In this document: piece after piece, positions 47,401-57,584 of the stretch
Layout of the letters: every line of letters begins with the position of its first letter
Numbering within the stretch: the stretch's first letter is position 1
Made by a program: the position numbers and the translations under genes
Notes under the pieces: generated by a model
What the model was told of the DNA's origin: nothing
Seen by the model: the letters and a program-made list of their open reading frames with translations, nothing else
Databases searched by the model: none
Assembly (NCBI GenBank): GCA_951394045.1
Contig: OX595990.1
Coordinates: 1,240,001 to 1,304,000, forward strand
Direction: 5' to 3'
From: Nitzschia sp. DOCU1
Lineage: Eukaryota; Bacillariophyta; Bacillariophyceae; Bacillariales; Bacillariaceae
DNA: 64,000 nucleotides

Positions 47401-50284
47401 TGAAAATATGGCCTGAGGAATTCTGTTGAGACCCACACCCCGCCGTCGTCGTTGGCTTCGTTTTTACCCCGAACCAGGGCATGTGCAGTCGGTATCATGT
47501 ATTTACGGATCCCCAATTTTCTGCGATTTAGTCGGTCAGATATCTGAGCGTCATGGAAACACAATCTTTGATAGGCAATTAAGAAGTTGGGAATGATGAG
47601 TGATACAAGCTCTTCACAAAATTCCAGCTGCCGACAGCAAATACTTACTCAGAAAGTATCCGGAACATTTTTTTCCGTTCGTCAGTGACATCGCCCAGAA
47701 CTTCTCCCGGGTTGGGGCAGTTTTGGAGGAGCTGCTCTCGTACCACTATGGCATCCTTAGCCGTCATCGCGAGATAATCCTGATCAACATAGTACATATT
47801 GTAAGCATCCTGGCTGCCAGAGGGCGTCGACGATTTTTCCTTCCTGTTGTTAGCATCCATTGGCTCTGGGACTGCTTCGGGATCGTAGCTGCACGTCGGC
47901 CCATCAGGGAGCAGCTTGACGTTTTCATCGTTGAATTCAAACCACATGCCCGTCAACCAGTCCAGTGCCTCCGCCACGTAGTGGCCACTATAAGCAGAGT
48001 TGCCTTGGTGTCTCATGATGGCACAAAGGAAGTATTTCTTTGTCGTTGCACCTGTTTGTACAGCAAGTGTCCTGGGCAGAAGAACCTTGTCGGAAACTTT
48101 CTTTTTTACAAACTTTTCTCGGTCAAACACATAGCGGGAGAGTTGAACATTGAGGACAGGAGGGAGCTCGGCCAACTTGAGACTTCGTTTGGCGTCTCGC
48201 TTGCAGTCGCATTGGCTGCAGAAATATCGGTTTTCACCATCCAAAATCTCAGTGCAAAGGTACTGATCCAAGCAATACTGAACATCGGTGTCGACGTTCT
48301 TGCCTGCAGAGACGGCAAACGCCTCTTCGATGGTACCCGTCTTCTTTGCGTTGTCGCCCTTGGGTGGCTTCACAATGGGGAGATTGAGATCCATGAATCC
48401 CTCACTTCGCTCCGACGTCGAACCACAGGTCATGCAAACAGTCTCATAGGTAGTCAAACCATGAAAGATCTTATTCAGCAGGTTCCTCAAATCGCCCTCA
48501 CATTGTTGAAACGACTCGTCCATTCGATCGAACAAAAGTCTAGCAAATTCGTTGGGATCTTGTTGCTCGTGATGTTCCAACCCCAAGGAATTGGAAAAGT
48601 CCAAAGTTGTAAGCTTACAGTGTCCACCCAAGAACATTTCTGCCAGTAGCTTCTGAAGTTTGCTCATGACGGAATTCATTTGGTGACTTTCATCGACCAT
48701 GCGCCAGGAAAAAATTCCATTCAAAAAGGTCAGATTTTGCGCCAAACACTGAAGCTGGGTATTCAGATAACACGTCGCACCCAAATTCGATATCCCCGGT
48801 GGCATGGAAAGAGAGGTACGATCGTCTGCAAGGACTTTCTCATCCGCCACAGGATTGACGAATTGTAAATGCTGGTGCCAATCCTTGAGAATTTTCATGT
48901 ACTTATCAACAGTCAAACGCTCGCCATCGTCCTCGTCGACCGACAAAGGTTCCACCCGCAGCATTCGGTGAATATAAGAACGCAGTGAAGCAGTGTCAAC
49001 TTCCACAGAATGACGTGCTGCTTTGAGGGCGTCGCGGGTTTCTTCGGCAAACGTAATGGCGCTCAATTCTTGTTGGGGAATTGCAGACGTTGTGAAGATA
49101 TCCGCTGGATTCTCGTCCGTCACAGCATTTGTGCTAGCCTTGAGCAAAGGAGAACTCCAAGGTACACTGCTTGAATTGGCTTTCTTTTTCCGGGCAATGG
49201 GAGTTTCTCGGTTGTCTCCGTTAAATTCAAAAGGATCCGAGCTGTCGCTATCTCGTGCAGGATCCCTAAACACGCTGCGTTTTCTGGGCGTTGGCTTTAC
49301 TTCTTCGATATCCACAATTTCCACGGGTGACGACTTCTTATTGGCTGTTGTTGCTCCTGAAGAAGAAATGGATTCTCCTACCACTTGAACTTCATCATCG
49401 TCATCGTTTTCCTTCCTCTTCTTGATTACCTTCCCCGCGGCCGTCTTTAAGAACTTTGCTACCGTCGGTGGTGAACCTTTGCGCTCGGGTGGTAAGGCTT
49501 CATTCAGTGCGCGACATCGCTCTTCCATGACATCATTGACGACCCCACCAAGAGTAGCTAAACACAGTGGGTTGAAATCGCAAGGACACGCAAAATCCTT
49601 CCCTTCTGGTCGAACTCCTACAGTAAAGAGTTCCTGCACGGTAGTCTCCTTCTCGTCACTGGACGACAAGCTACGCTTTCGCTTTTTGTTATTGGAGGCT
49701 GATTTCTTGGCTCGTTCCTCCAAGAGCGTTCGTGTCCACTCTTTCAAGGACGGACAAGCACAATTGCCAACGTGACGAACCATGACCTGAGGATCCAACA
49801 GTGCTGGATCTTCGAGAGGTTCCGGTGGTAGCGTCCCCCATTCACACGCATTCCATGGTGTCGTAATGGTCGTACCAATCTCCAATGACTGTTCTCGTGC
49901 CATGATTCCTCGGTAGGGATCTTGATGAATTTCATACTCGGCCACATTCATGAGATTTTCCAGTTCTAGCTCTCCCGGAGCTGGCGTCGTACTGCTAGAT
50001 GACTTGGCAGTACTAGCAGTCGTACTTTCCACCGAAGTTCCACTTCGTAGGCGGCGTCGACCCGACTCTACCGCCTGGGTGGTCGTTTCTAGGACGGACT
50101 TGACCGCCAGTTGGAGGCGCTTGCCAGTTTGAGCCAGAAACGACCCTTCTTCAAACCCCGATTGAAATTGTTTTAAACAGTCTAGTGCTTGTTCGGCAGC
50201 TTCCACGGCACTGTCTCGCGAAAAGGCGTCATCATTCTGGCTGGGCGGATCCACTTCTACGGGAGAGTCCATAGACGACGACAT
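44431..50284 (-). CDS. USP48-like ubiquitin-specific protease, three exons
   Basis: Exons 47649..50284, 46736..47565 and 44431..46676; 1903 aa. The USP domain starts at about 495: PPGISNLGATCYLNTQLQ (catalytic Cys505), CMTCGS and YFCSQC zinc-ribbon pairs, and AYSGHYVAEAL (catalytic His768) followed by FEFNDENV. The DUSP-like C-terminal modules match the USP48 pattern of C-x-H-x repeats: FLCNHRYMCP, NLFCQECSASY, and across intron 2 ITC|SHGNCNSMYKKSQVR. Intron 1 (83 nt) uses a GTAAGT donor and an AAG acceptor; intron 2 is only 59 nt. USP48 in animals is nuclear, cleaving ubiquitin from H2A and signalling proteins; Lys/Arg clusters at about 200 and 285-295 suggest a nuclear location here. The intron 2 join is strongly supported; intron 1 less so. 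Confidence 0.85.
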
Positions 50285-50811
50285 GTTGACAAAATAACCG
50301 ACTCGCTAGTGGCGGCAAATAATACTCTAGCCAGGCGTCGGTGGTGGTAATGGCAAAACTCCGACTTTAAGATATCACTGATGAACCCCACAAGAACTGC
50401 CGCACTCTGTAGCAATGTGCGAGGCCTGTGGGTGTGAAATGCAACAACTAGTTAGCGACACTTGCGTCTATTACCACTCGCCGTTTAGCATCGCTTTGTT
50501 TGCGATGCCTTCACTCTGCGGTCATGGTCGCTTCGCATCAATCTCGAGCAGCAAGCTGTTTTGGCAGTTGGCTACCCGGCGCGCGCGGGAAGGATCTTTT
50601 CGTTTTCGGTATCGGATTTTGACGGACAGACAAACGGCGCGTGAAGGACGGCGAGTCCTTCTTACTCAGTCAGTTTTAGAACGCATGTAGCTCTTCTCTC
50701 CTAGCTAGCGAGAGAATTTTAGAGAGGGCTGCATCTTCTACCCACTTCTACTTGGCGGAAGGGTGATGGCTAGGCTAAATAGAAGTCAGCATGCCCGCAA
50801 AAGGTAACTAC
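50285..50811. other. Intergenic region, nothing recognised
   Basis: 527 bp between two minus-strand genes. It contains the upstream region of the USP48-like gene. No element identified. Confidence 0.45.
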
Positions 50812-52926
50812 CTATGTAAAGGGGGTTAAATCATCATTCTCCACTCGCAAGATGCTGTCCTTGGGTAGCTTTTTGATCAAGTCGTCCAGGGCCACTCGGA
50901 CATGGTGATCGCGGATATGTTTGGGAATAATAGGCGCGCTGCCGGTAATAAAGACTGTCGAGTTTCTTGCTCGAAGAAGCGGTAGGCCTTCAAAAGAATC
51001 CTCAGCGTCCAATGACAGAGTGTTGTTTGATTCATTCTCCACCAGGCTTCCTTCCAGCGTCACCACGGTCTTGTACTCGGGATGACTCACAAATGGATAG
51101 CTTCCAAAAGTAACATTGGGATGGTTTTTAACGGCTTCATTCAAAACATCCACAATGGCGGCCTCGTCAATTTTGAGGACTACCTTGTAGGCAGCGCTGC
51201 GTTCCAGCTGGGACGAAAGATAGGCGGCCACGTTTTGAATCTTCTTGGCAAAGAATTCTGGTACTCCAGGCAAAATAAAAATATTGCGACATTGCAGGAT
51301 AGGCCAGTCGTCATCAGAATCTGACAAATACCGGAGTTTGGCATTGGAGGGAAGAGTCGCCATTTTGATCTGAGCAGGGGTCAGTGGCTCGTCGTTGCCA
51401 TTATTCATTTTGGATTTCAAAAGTTCCGCCATTTCTTCGTGGAGAATCATAGGACGGTCCAACGATGCCGCCACACTCTTGATGGTCACATCATCATGCG
51501 TCGGGCCGACGCCGCCGGATGTAATAATGACATCGACTTCATTTTGCAAACGTCGAATGTCTTTTACAATTTCCGCTTGATCATCCGAAACGACAACGAC
51601 GCGGCTCAATTTGACGCATTCTTTTCGTAGTGCCTTGGCAGCCGCGTTGGTATTCTGATCCAATGTCAGTCCTTTTAAGATTTCATCGCCAATAATGAGA
51701 ATACCAACTGTCTTTTGATCATTGGCACCGTCATCCATGGAAAACTCAGAGCTATCGTTGGAAGGTACCGAATCGATGACGGATCGAGCCTCCAGCTGGC
51801 CTGCAATGGACAAGGCGTCTGGAGACGGCCTTTTCTTTTTGTCCGGCTTCTTGTCCTTCTTGCTGATACGACCCGCCCGTTCTTGATCCCAGTCACGAAG
51901 CATATACGCCGGCCAGAATTTTGGAAAGGTCGATTCCTCACCTTCCGTCGTTGGTCCTCGTGCTACAGCCAAGGCTGGACACGGTAGCGTATCTTTGGTA
52001 GTCCCGAGGCTCGTGTATCCTTGATCATACAAAGAACAATAGGGAAGTTGAAAGAGCCGCAAGAAATGCCACACGTGGCCATAATTCCACTCAAGAACAG
52101 GATTCACACGCATAAATGGAGGCATCCAGTGTGATGATGGGGCAAAAAAGTCCTGACCAACTGCGTTTGGATCCGAACTTCGTGTGCCCAGTACAAACGC
52201 CATGGGGAATGTCACATTGCAACCCGGCAGATAGTTGTTGTCAACGAGAATTTTCAGACCGTCGGCAAACTTGACCCCTTCCTCAAATGCAACCATATCC
52301 AAATCATAGTCATGGACGCTCTGATGAAGAAAATCAATAACTTCTGGGAACTCATCGGGATGATTGAAGTACACCACTCGGGGACGGACAATCGAGATTT
52401 GTTGTTGGTCACCTGACGAATGTATGGTGTCGTTGTAGTGCTTGGCATGGGCTGCTCGTACTAAATGCAAAATCACAACAGCATCTTTGCCACCATTGAA
52501 TGAACATATCACAGATCTAGGCCCATAAAGACGATATGCATGGTCCAGAGTGTTCAAGGCCACCTTGATCCCAGGATGGACATAAGAATCACTGCAACTC
52601 GTGAGTTGCTCGTAGAGCTTCAGCGACTCCTGAAACTGTTCGTTCGACCATGTGGGTCTGTCATCCAAATGAGGTTTATAGTCATCCGAAGTGGCAGGAA
52701 TCACTCTCCAATTTGGGGCTGTTAAGGTGGTCATTTCATGCTCCACCTGGATCGATGCCGATAACTTTCTTCCCACCAAGAAATTGGGGAACGACCAACC
52801 TGGTTGCTGCTTCCCCGATCGGAATGGACTAAATGCTTGACCTACCACTGGCGAGAACAGCAAAAACAGTACCACTTGTGCAATTGATTTTCGACACAAA
52901 GCAGCAGTAGGAAAGGTTCGATCCAT
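50812..52926 (-). CDS. FAD synthase: PAPS-reductase-like domain plus MoaB/Mog domain
   Basis: 704 aa from the ATG at 52926, chosen because it starts a signal peptide (MDRTFPTAALCRKSIAQVVL...) ending GQAFSPF, an A-F plastid junction; the ATG at 53061 adds an unlikely leader. The N-terminal adenylyltransferase domain has SFNGGKD at 142-148, PRVVYFNHPDEFPEV and a C-terminal LEWNYGHVWHFLRLFQLPYC then GYTSLGTTKDT, the FAD-synthase form of the PAPS-reductase fold. A Lys-rich linker follows. The MoaB/Mog-like domain is at about 406-655 (VGILIIGDEILKGLTLDQNT, ITSGGVGPTHDD). The reaction is FMN + ATP to FAD + PPi; in human FLAD1 the Mog-like domain acts as FAD hydrolase and comes first. Here the order is reversed. 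Plastid FAD supply is the likely role. Confidence 0.9.
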   Translation of the reverse strand: MDRTFPTAALCRKSIAQVVLFLLFSPVVGQAFSPFRSGKQQPGWSFPNFLVGRKLSASIQVEHEMTTLTAPNWRVIPATSDDYKPHLDDRPTWSNEQFQESLKLYEQLTSCSDSYVHPGIKVALNTLDHAYRLYGPRSVICSFNGGKDAVVILHLVRAAHAKHYNDTIHSSGDQQQISIVRPRVVYFNHPDEFPEVIDFLHQSVHDYDLDMVAFEEGVKFADGLKILVDNNYLPGCNVTFPMAFVLGTRSSDPNAVGQDFFAPSSHWMPPFMRVNPVLEWNYGHVWHFLRLFQLPYCSLYDQGYTSLGTTKDTLPCPALAVARGPTTEGEESTFPKFWPAYMLRDWDQERAGRISKKDKKPDKKKRPSPDALSIAGQLEARSVIDSVPSNDSSEFSMDDGANDQKTVGILIIGDEILKGLTLDQNTNAAAKALRKECVKLSRVVVVSDDQAEIVKDIRRLQNEVDVIITSGGVGPTHDDVTIKSVAASLDRPMILHEEMAELLKSKMNNGNDEPLTPAQIKMATLPSNAKLRYLSDSDDDWPILQCRNIFILPGVPEFFAKKIQNVAAYLSSQLERSAAYKVVLKIDEAAIVDVLNEAVKNHPNVTFGSYPFVSHPEYKTVVTLEGSLVENESNNTLSLDAEDSFEGLPLLRARNSTVFITGSAPIIPKHIRDHHVRVALDDLIKKLPKDSILRVENDDLTPFT

Positions 52927-53569
52927 AGCCGTAACGATTGAGGGTGTTCTTGGCGTGGCTGGGCTATTGGTGGAAACGTCTTCAGAAAAATTCTGGGATG
53001 TGCAAACGGCCACAGTTTCTCGTCCCCAAAGAAATAATAACTTTACTCTCCTTTTCAGCAACTGCGGTTCATATAGGCACAGCTATCTATAGGGCGCTTT
53101 CAACGGAGATCGATGGAATGGAGATCTCCAGGAGTAGTTGTGTTGCAACACAGAGAGATCTTTCGACATCTCGTTTCGCCCGCGCTGCGGCGGCATCGGC
53201 GTTTTTGCGGCGCGCCCCGCGAAGGTTATTTGATGCCACATGCTCACATAGGTATGCATTGTGGTACAATGGATAACTATACTGAACTCACTGCAGTCAA
53301 AAAATCTTGCATCCCGCTACTGCAACTACCTAGCTAGCAAAGAGTCTATCGATATTCTACTTGCTTGCAGGAAAAGACCACCTGTCAAGGAGAATACATT
53401 GTTCACTCCCTTGTAGACTACACTGTAGTAGCTAGTGTTATAAAGCACGAAATGTTCCAGAAGTATATGGGCGAATATCGCTATTCTTGCTAGTAGAGTA
53501 CATGATGATTCGATACTAGACATTATGATAATACTATTCGGCAACTCAACCAGACGACGGTGGACTGAC
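52927..53569. other. Intergenic region, nothing recognised
   Basis: About 640 bp between two minus-strand genes. The open frame of the FAD synthase extends upstream to 53061 but that part is probably 5' UTR. No repeat of note. Confidence 0.45.
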
Positions 53570-54280
53570 TTATTCCTCAATGTAGATGATGCGGCACTCA
53601 TCTAGATCCTGAAAGCAACGGAATGGACCCTTGCGGAGCTCGTCGCACAAGGTAGTCTCTAATTTCTGAACGATAATGGCATTGTCCTTCAAGGCACGGC
53701 GGTCATTCGCACATAATTTGCAGGACGTCTCTACTAGAGCCCACATGTCAAACCATTTGACTCGACCGCCTCTTCTCTTCAGAGCACGACCGTCCTGATC
53801 GTTCTGGTAAAGACGTCGCTCATCGTTCAACACGTCTTCTACCACAAAGGAGCGTAGACGCGGAAAAGATTCATCCAAAGAAGACGAGGAATCATTTGGA
53901 TCATTGGCAGAACCAAATAGGATTTGGTTAAAGACTCGAACCCAAGTGTCTTCAAAGTAAATGATTTCCTCTGGAGTGAGATCGTCGACGTTGACATTGA
54001 GCAAGGTGGTTCGAACTTGCAAAGTAAAGCGGCGGGCCTTCTCGTTGGAGTTCTCGTCGAACGAGGGAGTGGGTGCTGAAGCGATGGAGGTCAATCCTCG
54101 GAGCCAACGCTGGTCGACTTCTTGTGGCTCATCCGACGGGGCTGGGGTGCCATCGTGGTGTGGTCGAGACAAGACAGCTCGTGGCCAAACGGCCAAAGCA
54201 ATGAGGATGATAGAAAAGAGCTCCACGGTGTTGTGGTTTTGTTGGAACAAGAAGTGCGTGCTATCCAATTTGGCTTGCAT
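53570..54280 (-). CDS. Secreted or single-pass membrane protein, unknown
   Basis: 236 aa, single exon. A hydrophobic segment near the N-terminus (VELFSIILIALAVWPRAVLS, about 19-38) is a signal peptide or anchor. The rest is soluble and charged with LTPEEIIYFEDTWVRVFNQI (about 100-119), WFDMWALVETSCKLC and a final CDELRKGPFRCFQDLDECRI. Five cysteines in the last third may form disulphides. I do not recognise the family; acidic low-complexity (NDSSSSLDES) separates two globular pieces. Its gene is divergent from CDC20 with about 610 bp between. Confidence 0.65.
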   Translation of the reverse strand: MQAKLDSTHFLFQQNHNTVELFSIILIALAVWPRAVLSRPHHDGTPAPSDEPQEVDQRWLRGLTSIASAPTPSFDENSNEKARRFTLQVRTTLLNVNVDDLTPEEIIYFEDTWVRVFNQILFGSANDPNDSSSSLDESFPRLRSFVVEDVLNDERRLYQNDQDGRALKRRGGRVKWFDMWALVETSCKLCANDRRALKDNAIIVQKLETTLCDELRKGPFRCFQDLDECRIIYIEE

Positions 54281-54892
54281 GTAATTTGTGAGGGGAAAGT
54301 GGTGCTATCAACTGCATGATGATGAAAGTTTGCCTCAAAAAGTGACGGTTGTGGATCCCAAATTGGAAATTCCCGTTAGAGTCCCGAAACTTCTTTCACA
54401 CTTTGATGGTACATGACTGTATTTGCCGAAACGGAAATGAATCATCACCGTTGTTTGGATGTCCATTCCTCGGCCGTTTCGTTTTCCGCACCAACCGTCT
54501 CATCATCGTCGGTTTCTTTGTGACACAGATCGGTTGCTTGTATTTTCGGATTCTTTGTGAGATGGCCTCTCTCGCTTTTGGCGCGAACAGCGGCAGATCG
54601 TGGAAAGAAACCGTAACACATGAACAATGACTTCTTCGACCAACAATGATATGCCTTTTCCGACATCAGGCTTATTTCTATCGCGCTCGCCGGCCAAAAT
54701 TTGTATGTGGAAGGTATTCAATCGCCGATTCCTTCATTCCGCAGAGAGGGGCCACATCTTTCCACGCTGAAGATCATTCTTGGCATCACAACATCATCAT
54801 TGTCATCGCCACTTTGCAGTTTGCACCTTGTTCTCCCATCACTCTTCGTACAATACTGCAATTCGCATCTAGTCCTTCTATCAAACTTGACA
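54281..54892. other. Divergent promoter region upstream of CDC20
   Basis: About 610 bp. The CDC20 frame remains open back to 54701, so upstream Met codons exist, but the leader is hydrophobic and unlike the family. Probably promoter and 5' UTR. No cell-cycle box is claimed. Confidence 0.45.
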
Positions 54893-56611
54893 ATGACCGA
54901 AAAGCTTGCCGTATCTCAATACCCTTCCATTGTGAAAACACCACCTCGTCCGTCCAGGAAGCGCAACAGCAATCTGGTTTCGTGCACGTCGCCATTTCGA
55001 ACGCCGACAAAGACTCCTGCTCGAAGTCTTCGCAAAGGAAAGCCTTCCACTGCTGCTCGACCGAGCCCTTCTCCTTCTATTGTGAGAACACCGTCGCAAC
55101 GCAACGTGACTCCAAGCTCTTCGACGAACAGCAGTAACCATGGCGACCGCTTCATTCCTTCTCGCCGAGCAATGAACATGGACCTTTGTCGGCGTGCCTT
55201 GTTGAGCGAAGAGAAGATGGAGGAACTTGATGGAACAGCAGGCAGTCCAAGCACCGAAGAAAAGAAGCTTCAAACTCCTATCGAAACGCCCATTCAAAAG
55301 GAGTACAAGCGTCGAATGCTCAGTTCACTTTGCAACGTTCCACTCGATCGATTGACAGAAAATGCCGAGCCCAAGGGTCTCCTTTCCTACAGTCACCGAG
55401 AAAACTCCGATCCTTCTCTTGGCGCCTTTGCTCAAAGATTGTCGTCGATTCACAGGGAAGATCCGTTTGCCCACGATACGCTCCGTGTATTGCAGCAATT
55501 CGAGAGTTCCGAGGCCGTTAACGCCTGTGCTACAAACCACAACGACGCCGTCAATCGACGAATTCCCTCACAGCCTTCTCGTATTTTGGATGCTCCCGAT
55601 CTTGTGGATGACTATTATCTCAATCTCATTAGCTGGAGCGAGGACAACATCCTGGCAGTTGCCTTGGCGCATTGCGTGTACCTGTGGAACGCTGCCACGG
55701 GCGAGATTCAGCATTTAGCCACGGTGACTGGCAATGATGACTATGTCACTTCCGTCTCGTGGTGCACCATGCCTGGTCACTCCAAATACATTGCCATTGG
55801 CACCAATTCGAATACCATACAGTTGTGGGATGCTCAAGCTATCAAAAGAGTCCGTACTTTGTATGGACATTCGGGTCGGGTGGCATCGCTAGCGTGGAAC
55901 CAACATTGGTTGACTTCGGGTGGCCGAGACTCGTTGATTCTTCAGCACGATGTCCGGGCTCCTGCTCACTTGGTGTCCAAGTATCGTGCGCATGAGCAAG
56001 AAGTGTGCGGTCTCAAGTGGAATGACGAAGGCACATGCCTTGCCAGTGGCGGAAATGAAAACTTTTTGTGCATTTGGGATTCGACCATGTCGGCAGTCAT
56101 TCGCAATCGACGAAACAATGGACCCTTTTCGACGACGGATGTTGCTCCACGACTTGTACTCAAGCAACACAAGGCAGCTGTCAAGGCTTTGGATTGGTGT
56201 CCATTCCGCCGTGGCCTCTTGGCTAGTGGTGGTGGCACGGCCGATCGAACCATCAAACTCTGGAACTCCAACAGTGGAGCCATGCTCAAATCCCTAGACA
56301 CGGGATCTCAAGTCTGTGCTCTTGTTTGGAGCAAGCACCAACGCGAATTGTGTAGCTCCCATGGATTTTCGGAAAATCAGTTGATTCTTTGGAAGTTTGG
56401 CAATGGCTGCAACTTGACCAAAGTCAAAGAATTGACCGGCCACACGTCCCGTGTACTCAGTCTGGCATGCAGCCCCGATGGAAGCACGGTGGTATCTGCT
56501 GCTGGTGATGAATCACTTCGATTTTGGAATATCTTTGGCAATCCTCCCAGCCGACGCTCCTCGGTGCTACCCATGGGAGAGTTGTCCTTTGGCATGCCAT
56601 CCATTCGATGA
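54893..56611 (+). CDS. CDC20: CDC20-type WD40 activator of the anaphase-promoting complex
   Basis: 572 aa from the ATG at 54893 (MTEKLAVSQYPSIVKTPPRP). The N-terminal region is rich in TP and SP sites. The C-box is DRFIPSRRAMNMD (about 87-99). KEYKRRMLSSLCNVPLDRL corresponds to the family's helical KxY block. RILDAPDLVDDYYLNLISWS opens a seven-bladed WD40 propeller (for example NTIQLWDAQ, RTIKLWNSNSG, SLRFWNIFG). The last residues are SIR, the Ile-Arg tail that docks on APC3. Family knowledge: CDC20 recruits D-box and KEN-box substrates to APC/C and triggers anaphase; CDH1/FZR is the related alternative. The C-box context and Met-rich block fit CDC20 better, but CDH1 is not excluded. Confidence 0.92.
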   Translation: MTEKLAVSQYPSIVKTPPRPSRKRNSNLVSCTSPFRTPTKTPARSLRKGKPSTAARPSPSPSIVRTPSQRNVTPSSSTNSSNHGDRFIPSRRAMNMDLCRRALLSEEKMEELDGTAGSPSTEEKKLQTPIETPIQKEYKRRMLSSLCNVPLDRLTENAEPKGLLSYSHRENSDPSLGAFAQRLSSIHREDPFAHDTLRVLQQFESSEAVNACATNHNDAVNRRIPSQPSRILDAPDLVDDYYLNLISWSEDNILAVALAHCVYLWNAATGEIQHLATVTGNDDYVTSVSWCTMPGHSKYIAIGTNSNTIQLWDAQAIKRVRTLYGHSGRVASLAWNQHWLTSGGRDSLILQHDVRAPAHLVSKYRAHEQEVCGLKWNDEGTCLASGGNENFLCIWDSTMSAVIRNRRNNGPFSTTDVAPRLVLKQHKAAVKALDWCPFRRGLLASGGGTADRTIKLWNSNSGAMLKSLDTGSQVCALVWSKHQRELCSSHGFSENQLILWKFGNGCNLTKVKELTGHTSRVLSLACSPDGSTVVSAAGDESLRFWNIFGNPPSRRSSVLPMGELSFGMPSIR

Positions 56612-57071
56612 TGACGAAGAGCGGCAATAGCGTACCTGGTACACTCAACGACGATATGGCAACCGTTACTACTTCAATCTTCCTTTTTAAACCCCAAGTT
56701 AACATTTGACTAGAACCTTTTTTCACTTTGAAATCATCTATCTACACCAACAATACTTTTAGACTAACTAGAGAAGGATATTAGTATAGCCCAAGCATGT
56801 CGACGCGCGCTCGGACGTGCGAAAATCGATTTTGTCGACGGTCGAATGAATCGATCACATCATGACGTCATCTAACAAAGAGCCTTTTCACGACGACCAC
56901 GCAACAACCTCATCATCATCACCGCCGAAGCATGGCCGCGTTGTTCCTGATCATCCAACCACTTCTACTCGAACAACACTAATTCTGTAACTCTCGTTAC
57001 GATCGACAAAAGCTCTCCTCCTAAACGAAAGAGAAACAAGGTAGCGAAACGCATCACAAGAAAAGCCAAGA
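56612..57071. other. Intergenic region, nothing recognised
   Basis: 460 bp between two plus-strand genes, probably the CDC20 3' UTR and the promoter of the next gene. A CGTCGACG-rich part near 56,800 is the only compositional feature. Confidence 0.45.
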
Positions 57072-57584
57072 ATGCCTACCACGAAACAGTGCGTGCAAAG
57101 ATCTCTTGGGGCCATCGTGCCGCGATACGGCACCGGAGGACCAGCGATTCTTCGATCTACCAACTCCGGATCTACTACTACTCGGGCGTATAGCGCCAGT
57201 CGAATGAGGAACATGGCAAATAGTAAACGACCCCGAGTGCACACGTCCTCCTCTTCCGGCAGCGTGGAAGGCGTGTTTTACACACCCAAGGGTGTCCGAC
57301 CTACTTCTTTGGACATGGGACGATATGGATTGTCTCGACTCAATTATGCAACACTCGAGCCACCTGTATGGACAGTTCCACCTCATCCGCCCACCAAATC
57401 TATAACGGAAAAAGTTCTGTTTCCATTGACGATTGTCTTGACTGGCGCGGTTGTGGTTTGGGCGTACTTGAATCCGGAAGAAGACGACATGCGAGAGTAT
57501 TGGAAGCGAGTGGAAAGTGGTCAGATTCTAGTGGAAGATGATGATGATGACGATGATGATTGGGATGATGAAGAGGAAGAGTAG
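57072..57584 (+). CDS. Small single-pass membrane protein with acidic tail, probable organelle protein
   Basis: 170 aa, single exon. The N-terminus (MPTTKQCVQRSLGAIVPRYG...) is basic and hydroxylated, like a mitochondrial presequence. Then VEGVFYTPKGVRPTSLDMGR and YATLEPPVWTVPPHPP precede one membrane helix (LFPLTIVLTGAVVVWAYL, about 117-134). After it lies EDDMREYWKRVESGQ and a run of Asp/Glu coded by GATGAT repeats. This resembles a small inner-membrane subunit or assembly factor, but I do not recognise it. There is no cysteine motif of the CX9C type. Confidence 0.7.
   Translation: MPTTKQCVQRSLGAIVPRYGTGGPAILRSTNSGSTTTRAYSASRMRNMANSKRPRVHTSSSSGSVEGVFYTPKGVRPTSLDMGRYGLSRLNYATLEPPVWTVPPHPPTKSITEKVLFPLTIVLTGAVVVWAYLNPEEDDMREYWKRVESGQILVEDDDDDDDDWDDEEEE

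Noticed and set aside
47566..47648. Acceptor CGGCAG for USP48-like intron 1
   Set aside because: It puts the following exon in a frame that stops after about 16 codons. The AAG at 47,566 keeps the long open frame.
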